From positions 186,001 through 250,000 of the forward strand of contig JAPZLL010000049.1 of assembly GCA_036250225.1 (NCBI GenBank): DNA of 64,000 nt, in the 5' to 3' direction. Below, in pieces: positions 56,632 to 64,000 of the stretch. The position numbers and the translations under genes are program-made. Positions within the stretch are counted from its first letter, which is position 1. Every line of letters starts with the position of its first letter. The stretch comes from Cercophora sp. LCS_1 (Eukaryota > Ascomycota > Sordariomycetes > Sordariales > Lasiosphaeriaceae). The notes beneath the pieces are model-generated. The model did no database searches. It was not told the DNA's origin and saw nothing but the letters and a program-made list of their open reading frames with translations.

Positions 56632-58023
56632 TGCCAACCAAACTTTTGTTTCGGCCTGACAAACATGGCAGCGACACAGTCCTTGCGCCCCTTTTTGATG
56701 CTTGTAAAAAAAAAAGGCATCAATCAGGTCGCTGTTAGGCTGGTCGAACAGACATTTGCCTATCACTCTTTCTGTTTTCTCTTCCTCTCTGTAACCGTAT
56801 TGTCAAGTTTGGTAAGTGCAGCAGCGAGCAACACCCAGTCGACCGGCACAATGACATCGAGACAGCGGGGCGGATACTTGCAATGCTAAACCCAAACACG
56901 GTTGGCTGCAAACTGAATCTAACTCTGCACACAAACATTGTTGTGTAGATGTTGCGCTTTGAGAAGGGGATACTGGAGCGCAAAATTGGTAGGAGCCAGC
57001 TGTCTTTTTGGGCAAAGCCAGCGACAGCAAGACCTGCTCGTAAGAACGTGACAGAGCCAGACGCTCGTTTGTCGGACGTCGCATGCGACTAGACATTCGA
57101 TAGTGCTCAGGGGCTGACAGGAGAGCCTCTGGGCGTTGTTTTGCGGCTCTGGTCCATGTCGCGGTAATCTGGCGTGGCGTAACACTCACTATCGTACCCG
57201 AGAAATTAGTGAAAATTGAAATGCCACCCTTCTTGGGAATGCGACATCCCACGACTCGTTACCCAGTTGCCCGCCACAGCCTGCGCTCTCTAATCCGTCC
57301 CACTGGAGGACATAATACGGTATACTGAACCAATGGATTGGGCGAAGGAGAACCTAAAGGCCTGGTCAGCTGTAATCAAATAATGCATCAAGGTGACATC
57401 CGGATCTAAAGGTTGAGAAGCGGTTTCGGGTGTCGTCTCCGGAACAAAGCGATGAGGCGGGAGGCTGAGCAGACAGAGAGAGCCGTCAGTTGCCGTCGTT
57501 CAGCAGTTCAGACAAATGCTGGAGACTCCGGTCTCGAGGTGCTTGGTGCTTGGTGCTTGTTGCGACTGTGGCGATCAGGAACCCACTGTCTTCGTGCATA
57601 AACTAGAGCGACGCGTTATCGAAAGAGAGACGCCTTGATCTGCCACTCCCAAGTTCTGAAAGTCGTCGTGCAACGTCGCATATGAACACAAGAATGTGCT
57701 GATGACCCGAGAATGAGATGCTGGGAGGCACCAGGTGCTCTTGTCCACAACGCGCCGAAGGACGAACTATACTCGTTGTGGGATGAAAATAGGAGGTGAC
57801 AAATGGGTTGCTTGGAGTGCTCGGAGACTCAGGGGAAAGGAGAAAATCTACCATGTTTCAGGGTTCCGTAGTGGTGTGTGGCGAGCTCAGGTGGTCAAGG
57901 TGGATCTCGAATACGCCCGGCAGCTGTGCAGGTGCTGCGACAGAAAAAAAAACCAGTGGAGGCTCTCCCGAGAGCCAGTTTTGACTGGCAGGTTGGGCAC
58001 GGATGACAGGGCACTTTGGGAAG

Positions 58024-58037
58024 AAGTACCGGTACTT
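58024..58037. repeat. 14-bp perfect palindrome, core GTACCGGTAC
   Basis: AAGTACCGGTACTT reads the same on both strands; same ten-base core as the palindrome at 56616, 1.4 kb away in the same gene-free spacer. Confidence 0.7.
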
Positions 58038-59221
58038 GGCAAAAAAGCTGGTTCAGGAGGCGAGCAAAGGCAGGAGAAGGTGGTCCAGATTAGATAAAGC
58101 CCGGCATTTGAGCAAGTTGATTGGTCGCATGAGAGCTTAGTGCGCCTCCCAAAACATCAAAGACCAAAGGACCCGCCGCCACAAAATTAGCGTTGTTGCC
58201 TCAGGCCATTCTGCACAAGCTGGGCAAAAATTATAAGAAGCCCGCGCTCCCTCCAACCCGTTTGTTTCGAGACCTCTCGCGCGGAAGTTCCGACCGGCCC
58301 TACGTACCTGCTACCCACGTTCGGCCTCGATTTTTTATTTCCCCCACCACACCCCCTCACCTCCGTCACCGAAGCATCGTCTTCAACCACAACAGCTCAG
58401 CCTCGTCTGTCGCTGTCGTGCATTTACACCTTCTCCTTTCCGAACCGCGTTGTGTGGGCGCATCTCTCATTTAGGTTAAGGCTTAATTCGTCGTCGACCG
58501 GCAGGAGCTCGACCGTCTTTCTGGACAAAGGATCCCGACGACTTGTCATCGCGGCACCTTTCTCCTCCAAGCCTCCGGCCTCCTCCGTCATCGTCGTCGA
58601 CCGTTTAATCGTCGAGGACAATAGAAGATCCATTAGCACAGGTCACAGTGCAACTTGCTAGTCATCCAGGACAAACAAGACGTCTCCTTGCCGTGAGCTG
58701 AACGTGTCCGCCTCCCGTCAAGTCCTCGTTGGTCGCGCATCTCGCCGTCGCTTCGTTGCGCACGCAGCAAGACCTTCGCCATCGGTTTCTGGACAAGCCC
58801 GGCCGACTCGTCTCCTTTGGTTGTCGCTGATCGAGAGATCTTGACGACCCAAAGGTTGAGAGCAACAAGCAGTCTGTGGAGGGGGAGACATTAATTTGTT
58901 TATCTCCCACACCTGGTAAGCTCCCCTTCGCCCAGTCGCATTGCCCATTCACCCCGCCTGTTGAAGCTTCGTGGCCTATTCATCCCAAAATGAGTCAACA
59001 CCTCTCCCATCTCGCTGCCCCACTTTTCAACCATAAAAGCGCAGCATCTTTTGCGAGCTTGCTTTTTCCACCTTGCAACCAACACCCACACCTCCTACTT
59101 CGCAACCGCACCGTCTTCGTTTTTAAACCTCACGATCTGACTTTGCGCGACGTAGGTCTGTTTTCGAGACAACGCGAATTTCATACCAAATAAATCTCGC
59201 ACTCGCAACATTTTGAACAAG

Positions 59222-60162
59222 ATGGAGGCTATTCAGACCCATCCCTCGAATGCGGGGCAGGCTAAGGCCTTCATCGCGCCCGGTTCTCTGTCGTTCCCCA
59301 ACGCAGCCGGAGAGCTCACGCCTCCTTCGACCGTTCACGACAAGGGTTCCGCGGTCAATGGCCAGCTTGGAGCTCAAGCCGCAAATGGTACTGGGGTGAC
59401 TCCCGCGACTCCTGCTGCGACGCCTGGCGCCGCGCCCAACGGAAGTGGATTGACGCCCACTCTCCAGTAGGATCATCTCTTTGGCCCTCAGAGAGAACGG
59501 TGGGCTGACTTGAACCAGGAACATCGTCGCGACGGTCAATCTTGATTGCCGTTTGGACCTGAAGACGATTGCCCTTCATGCCAGGAACGCAGAGGTATGT
59601 GGCTTCCGCAGCTTGCGCGCGCTTGTCGCCGCGACCCTGCTGGGCACTGGCTGACCGTACAAAAGTACAACCCCAAGCGTTTCGCCGCTGTCATCATGCG
59701 TATTCGCGAGCCAAAGACCACAGCGCTTATCTTCGCGTCGGGCAAGATGGTTGTCACTGGTGCGAAGTCGGAGGATGATTCGAAGCTTGCCTCGCGCAAG
59801 TACGCCCGAATCATCCAAAAGCTAGGCTTCAACGCCAAGTTCACCGACTTCAAGATCCAGAACATCGTCGGTTCCTGCGACATCAAGTTCCCCATCCGTC
59901 TGGAGGGTCTCGCGTCCAAGCATCACAACTTCAGCTCTTACGAGCCTGAGTTGTTCCCAGGTCTCATCTATCGCATGATCAAGCCCAAGATCGTCCTTCT
60001 CATCTTCGTCAGCGGCAAGATAGTCCTCACCGGTGCCAAGGTTCGTGAGGAGATCTATCAGGCTTTCGAGATGATCTACCCCGTGTTGCAAGGTTTGTTT
60101 TATCCTGCGTCTCACCATCCATCCAGCTGTGCTAATTCATTCCAGATTTCCGCAAGGTCTAA
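59222..60162 (+). CDS. SPT15: TATA-binding protein (TFIID/TFIIIB subunit)
   Basis: Exons 59222-59466, 59519-59594, 59666-60092 and 60146-60162 give 254 residues. The first 80 residues are a species-variable Ala/Gly/Thr/Pro-rich tail. The C-terminal saddle has the two typical repeats: [69 protein letters not shown], then NIVGSCDIKFPIRLEGLA, YEPELFPGLIYRM, KIVLLIFVSGKIVLTGAK and the terminal DFRKV. The last coding exon is only 17 nt (DFRKV and the stop), fixed by the frame. It binds TATA DNA for RNA polymerases I, II and III. Start: ATG 59222, first in frame. Confidence 0.97.
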
Positions 60163-60905
60163 TCCTGCACGCGCTCCTGCCGACTTGTACACTACCCCCA
60201 CCACACATCACCCTCTTCATGAGACCACGACAAACATACCCACCAAAAAAGCTCTCTGGGCGACAGCACGCACCCCCGCAAAGCTGGCGTTACGGATGTT
60301 GTATCAGTTTTTCGTCTTTCTTCACAGCATTGCATTGGCGTTCAGGCAAGGAAATTACAGGGAGGGAACTTCGGCCGAGGCACGCGGATCCGCCTCGTAT
60401 TCCCACATAGATTGCGCATGCCGCCAACAACGACATGCGCGTGGCGGCAAGGTGCGCGGGTCGATTGCCGTCCTAATCCGCAGCACTGGTGGAAAGTGCC
60501 GCGTAAAGACGAGGCGTACGGGACCAATACATGGTCCGAAGACTGCGACTGCTTGGTCATGTGGCCGTTTACGTCAAATCGGTATCACACGACAGCAGAC
60601 TCTCGCAGGGTTGTGAAAGAACGCGAACTACGGCATTGCTCGTATTCGCGGCGAAGTTTATGGTGGCTGTGACACTCAACTGCATCGCAAAGACTTGTGT
60701 GCTTTCTTGCGATGGCGATCATTGGAATTTTTCCCCTTGGTCGCCTGCATTCTAGCTCCTGCAGTCTGCGCTTTTAGTCGTGGTACTAGGCCACCAATGC
60801 CATCAATTCTTTGACAAATCTGCTCAATATGATGTTGGATGTTCTACTTCAAGTGTGTTATGCCGACTTACCTGTTTCACATATGCTCCGTAACATCTTG
60901 CCCAC
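60163..60905. other. Convergent 3' region
   Basis: Tail-to-tail spacer between TBP (+) and the oxidase (-). No gene was seen. Confidence 0.4.
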
Positions 60906-62357
60906 TTACTTGCCCAGCTCTTCCGCAAGCAAAAGCCCAGGCACTCCACCTCTGCTTCCATCTCTTGTAATCACAAATGCCGCTGCCGGTTTCCAGTCCC
61001 ACTTCCCGCGGAATTCGACCGGGCAGTTCCTCATGATGCAGTCGGCAATCTTGTCACCGATTACTGGCATAAACTTGAAGGCATGCCCGCTGTCTCCCGT
61101 TGCGACGAACAGACCTCGATACCGGGGATGGTAGTCGATCAGGAAATCGCCAGTTGGTGTGTCTGAGTACCAACACAGCCTGGTCTTTGAGAAAGGCCGT
61201 TCAGCTAGGCCGGGAAGCGGGATCATTTCGCGAAGGGCCCGACGTAGATCATCTGTTCCCTCTTGTGGAATCGAAAGGGTTGGATCCGAAAGATGCGTCA
61301 GCGGAAAAGACACGGGCTTGGATACGCGTGGGGTGTTTGATGCGGGGAGCGGCGACAAATCAGTCGGGTTGAGATAGCCGTAAGCGTGTCGCGCGACTTT
61401 GAGAACGCGGTCAGAAGGCGGAATGATGAAGAGGCCAGTTGTTAGGTTCAAGATCACTGGCATATCGCCCAGCCGCTGTTGTTCTTCTTCCGTAATATCA
61501 AAGTAGCCGAGAACTTGGCCGGTTGCCGTTGCTTGTCCCTCGAGATCGACGAGGCCGCCTGTCCACGCCCCGGCAGCCACGATGACAAGATCCGCCGAAA
61601 GGACGCGGCCGTCGGATAGCTGAGCACCTGTGACGGTGTCTCCCTGGCTTAGCAATGAGTTGACGGTGCCAGACACGAACGTGACGCGCCCAGTCAGCTT
61701 CACCTGGTCGACAAGCCATGCCATCGACTTCTCGGCGTTTGCCCAGCCGCTGCCCTCATTGATGTACCCCCAAGACCCAGAGGTGCCCCCTGTGCCCAGA
61801 CGACCGCGAATGGTGGCAGAGTCAGGCAACTCCCGGACACAGCTGGCGACTTCGGGATTGTCTGACGCCAGGGAGAGAACATTGACCCAGCTAGAACGGG
61901 CGTAGTCCATGCCCGTCATATCAGACTTCGCCACAGCTTCCCCAGCGGACCGATGAGTGGGAGCTGCGTCAGCAACGATGAGGAGCCCACTCTCATGGTA
62001 CCGTCCTTGGGCGCCGACGTCAGTCGGGTTGCTTTGCTTCCGCCATTGGACCTGGGCTTCGGCTCCCAGAGCTGCGTATGCGAGGTCTGCGTAGTCTGCC
62101 CGAACGATCCGGCTCGTGTCGACACTGGCGGCGTCGCTTGCGGGAAACACGTCAGGATTACACGGGTCTGTTCGGTCGACGATGGTGATTGAGGTCTGAG
62201 AGAAGGTGTCTCGACGTGAGAGAGCCCATGCCGTCGTGAGCCCAAACAGGCCGGAGCCAATGATGAGTATTGAGGAGGGAGAAGTGAAGGGTTGAGGTTG
62301 AGAAGGTTGAGAGGGAGAGGAAAGGGAGGAAGAAGGGGTAAGTGCCGCAGCCTCCAT
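60906..62357 (-). CDS. FAD-dependent amino acid oxidase of the fructosyl-amino-acid / saccharopine / sarcosine oxidase family
   Basis: Intronless, 483 residues from ATG 62357; the upstream in-frame codon used by the longer frame is not ATG. Residues about 26-45 hold the FAD motif SSILIIGSGLFGLTTAWAL. ADLVIVAAGAWTGGLVDL is the second nucleotide-contact segment. KTRLCWYSDTPTGDFLIDYHP carries the Cys that covalently binds FAD in this family, and FVATGDSGHAFKFMPVIGDKIAD is the C-terminal flavin loop. Members oxidise secondary amines (sarcosine, pipecolate, saccharopine, fructosyl amino acids), releasing H2O2; the substrate cannot be chosen from sequence. The C-terminus EELGK has no clear peroxisomal SKL-type signal. 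It converges on TBP and diverges from the SR140 gene. Confidence 0.85.
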   Translation of the reverse strand: MEAAALTPSSSLSSPSQPSQPQPFTSPSSILIIGSGLFGLTTAWALSRRDTFSQTSITIVDRTDPCNPDVFPASDAASVDTSRIVRADYADLAYAALGAEAQVQWRKQSNPTDVGAQGRYHESGLLIVADAAPTHRSAGEAVAKSDMTGMDYARSSWVNVLSLASDNPEVASCVRELPDSATIRGRLGTGGTSGSWGYINEGSGWANAEKSMAWLVDQVKLTGRVTFVSGTVNSLLSQGDTVTGAQLSDGRVLSADLVIVAAGAWTGGLVDLEGQATATGQVLGYFDITEEEQQRLGDMPVILNLTTGLFIIPPSDRVLKVARHAYGYLNPTDLSPLPASNTPRVSKPVSFPLTHLSDPTLSIPQEGTDDLRRALREMIPLPGLAERPFSKTRLCWYSDTPTGDFLIDYHPRYRGLFVATGDSGHAFKFMPVIGDKIADCIMRNCPVEFRGKWDWKPAAAFVITRDGSRGGVPGLLLAEELGK

Positions 62358-63477
62358 TTGAGGATGGGAGGCACGGACACGGCACAGCGTCGTGTGTTGT
62401 GTGAGAGGCAAGGCAACAAGGCAGCTCTCGGAAAGTTTGGCGCAAGCCCAGACAAGTCCAGCAGCCCACCAGCGTCAAGCCTGCTGGGTAAGACCAGCCC
62501 AAGCGCCAACAGCCGTGTTGTATGGCTCGCTTTTTTATCGCCCTAAAGCAGGTCGAACGCTTATTTATCCGGCGGCGGCGCGGCGTGCTGGAGTTGCGTT
62601 TCAGGGAGCAGAGGAATGAAGGGTCTGAGACCGCCTTCTATAATGTGGTCGGCAGACAGACATGGATGGGATGAGGGATTTGCGGAGCATCCGACATAAT
62701 GAATTGGGATGGCAACGTGTCACCATCTTCGCTAGCCTTTGGTGTGCTCTGTGCAAGAGAAGACGTGACAAGGGTTAAGGTACGGAATAACGCGAGAGGA
62801 ATAACGCGAGAAATGACTGACCTGAGGAAACCTCGGAGCGGGTGGAGAAGAAAGGAGAAGTGGACTCGACGCGCGATGCGGGGAGGAAGCAACCAAGCTG
62901 GTGTGAAAATAATCCGCACAAGGGATCCATCTGATGCAGCCTCCAGTTGTTGCTCCCTTCCATTGGAATCCTGTAAATTGACGATAAGTTGGACATAGTG
63001 TAACCGGAAACACCGCAATTTCCTTTGTTGGTTCCGGAAGAGGCAAAGGAAATTCAAGACACGATCGGTGTCCGAGTTGTACCCCTCGTTTCGGCGTTTC
63101 CCATTATGCTTTGGTGGGAGCAAAGAACCCTGGCCCCTCACATATTTACGGCAAGCCAGCATGGCAAAAATGAGGGTTAGGGCTACGACTAGTGTCACGA
63201 AACAATCAAGAGCTCGGAAATCTGAATAAATGTGTTCGAAAAAAAGTAAAAAGAGGGCCAGAAATTTGCCGTGTCTCTCGATGAGCCTTTATAGACATTC
63301 GGATGCCTCCAGCAGCCACCTCATCGCGTTTCTCAGCAGCGGCCTACCCGCCTCCCCTCGATCATACCTGCGCACGGGCCATCAAAGTCGCGGGAACCGT
63401 GACAGCAGAACGAACAATCTCCCAACGACAACACAACCAGCAGCGCACCATGCGCCGCAGATTCCTTCATGCCCACA
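62358..63477. other. 1.1-kb divergent spacer, oxidase / SR140
   Basis: No gene was supported. Contains the SR140 leader with a small upstream open frame listed separately. Confidence 0.4.
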
Positions 63478-63512
63478 ATGCCGCCAAGCAAGAAGATTGC
63501 GGGGTTCCCTGA
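63450..63512 (+). promoter_or_regulatory. Upstream open reading frame overlapping the SR140 start
   Basis: ATG 63450 (context ACCATG) opens 20 codons ending at TGA 63510-63512 in a frame other than SR140, so its stop lies 32 nt past the SR140 ATG. Ribosomes that use it cannot start at 63478, which would lower translation if the transcript begins upstream of 63450. Confidence 0.5.
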
Positions 63513-64000
63513 CGTTGAAGCGAAACTGCAAAAGCCAGGCAAGCAATCGGCGTTCGAGCGCCAAAAGGCAGAAGCCGAAGCCAAGCGCCGGCGCGAAGAA
63601 GCAGAAACGGCTGCTGTCTACGAAGACTTTGTCAAGAGCTTTGACCACGACGAAGATGACAATGCGAACTCTTCCTACGGCTCGCGGTCAAGACACGGTC
63701 CCGGTATCTCGGAACGACCAGCTTTTGGGAGCCAGGCTCCATTTGGTGGAGGAGCAGGCAGGCGGCACTTCGGAGTTCCCTCCGGTGTGGCTCCGAAGAG
63801 CGGGCCTGGCAGTCTAGGCCCCGTCCCAGCCTTTGGAAAGCGAAGACCATACGACGGACCTCAATCGGGATATCAACGAGACGCCGATGAGAGCCGCGGG
63901 AGGCTAGCCTTTGACGACAAGGACTCTGCGTCCCTTTCCAATGCATTCGATGCAAGCGACGAAGAGAACGTAGCCTCGACAACCGACCGCGCCGAAGAAA
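63478..64000 (+). CDS. U2 snRNP-associated SURP motif protein SR140, N-terminal part
   Basis: ATG 63478 opens a frame still open at the window end (174 residues visible). The N-terminus, KKIAGFPDVEAKLQKPGKQSAFERQKAEAEAKRRREEAETAAVYEDFVKSF, is the conserved start of SR140/U2SURP proteins; a Gly/Pro/Ser-rich acidic stretch follows. The RRM, SURP and CID domains lie beyond the edge. By family it is part of the U2 snRNP and joins the spliceosome. ATG in AACAATG context; no upstream in-frame ATG competes. Confidence 0.85.
   Translation, partial: MPPSKKIAGFPDVEAKLQKPGKQSAFERQKAEAEAKRRREEAETAAVYEDFVKSFDHDEDDNANSSYGSRSRHGPGISERPAFGSQAPFGGGAGRRHFGVPSGVAPKSGPGSLGPVPAFGKRRPYDGPQSGYQRDADESRGRLAFDDKDSASLSNAFDASDEENVASTTDRAEE

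Larger units (their letters stand above)
55319..59221. other. 3.9-kb gene-free region upstream of TBP
   Basis: An AATAAA lies at about 55381, consistent with the ETF-QO 3' end. Otherwise no gene was supported. Contains two perfect palindromes listed separately. The last kilobase before the TBP start is C/T-rich, typical of a long 5' leader. Confidence 0.45.

Noticed and set aside
1..64000. tRNA, rRNA or CRISPR features
   Set aside because: No cloverleaf with clear A and B boxes, rRNA core motifs or regularly spaced repeats were found by eye; a tRNA could still have been missed.

Overview
The window is nuclear DNA of a filamentous ascomycete, most likely a Sordariomycete. Genes are intron-poor to moderate, with short introns (about 50-120 bp) that have fungal GT(A/G)AGT donors and CTAAC/CTGAC-like branch sites. 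The proteins are recognisably fungal (ZIP and CDF metal transporters, Scy1, Not1, Gds1-like, an Oms1-like methyltransferase, fructosyl-amino-acid-oxidase family, CorA-like proteins). No prokaryotic operons, CRISPR array or rRNA were seen.

Left part (1-9.2 kb): the 5' portion of a ZIP metal transporter (-) and a complete Mn-type CDF exporter (+) diverge from one 2.3-kb spacer. Then come three consecutive damaged plus-strand genes: an N-terminal protein methyltransferase with a stop just before its conserved YW, a SET-domain lysine methyltransferase with two in-frame stops and a frameshift, and a frameshifted F-box-like gene.

Middle part (10-36.7 kb), mostly ordinary housekeeping genes: F-box/WD-like protein (-), an uncharacterised two-TM protein (-), a universal stress protein with a repeated PVRSMLD motif (-), a C2H2 zinc-finger protein (-), the Scy1-like pseudokinase (-) facing mitochondrial branched-chain aminotransferase (+), complex I ESSS subunit (-), an IMPACT-family protein (-) facing an Oms1-like methyltransferase (+), an unknown 467-aa protein (+) and a Gds1-like nuclear protein (-).

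Right part (40-64 kb): the 2188-aa NOT1 scaffold of CCR4-NOT (-) faces a 1250-aa protein that joins an N-terminal serine alpha/beta hydrolase to a C-terminal CorA-like two-TM module (+). These are followed by ETF-ubiquinone oxidoreductase (+), TATA-binding protein (+), a FAD amino-acid oxidase (-) and the start of the U2 snRNP-associated factor SR140 (+), which runs off the window. Large gene-free stretches lie at 33.0-35.4, 36.7-40.2 and 55.3-59.2 kb.

The most notable signals are: (i) in-frame stops in otherwise conserved reading frames, each explicable by a CpA-to-TpA change (the pattern left by repeat-induced point mutation), one of them a TAG where the family expects Trp and so also a candidate for sexual-stage A-to-I editing; (ii) the hydrolase-CorA fusion; (iii) two perfect palindromes sharing the core GTACCGGTAC in one long spacer. 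Exon boundaries were read by eye from splice consensus plus frame, and none is confirmed by transcript data.
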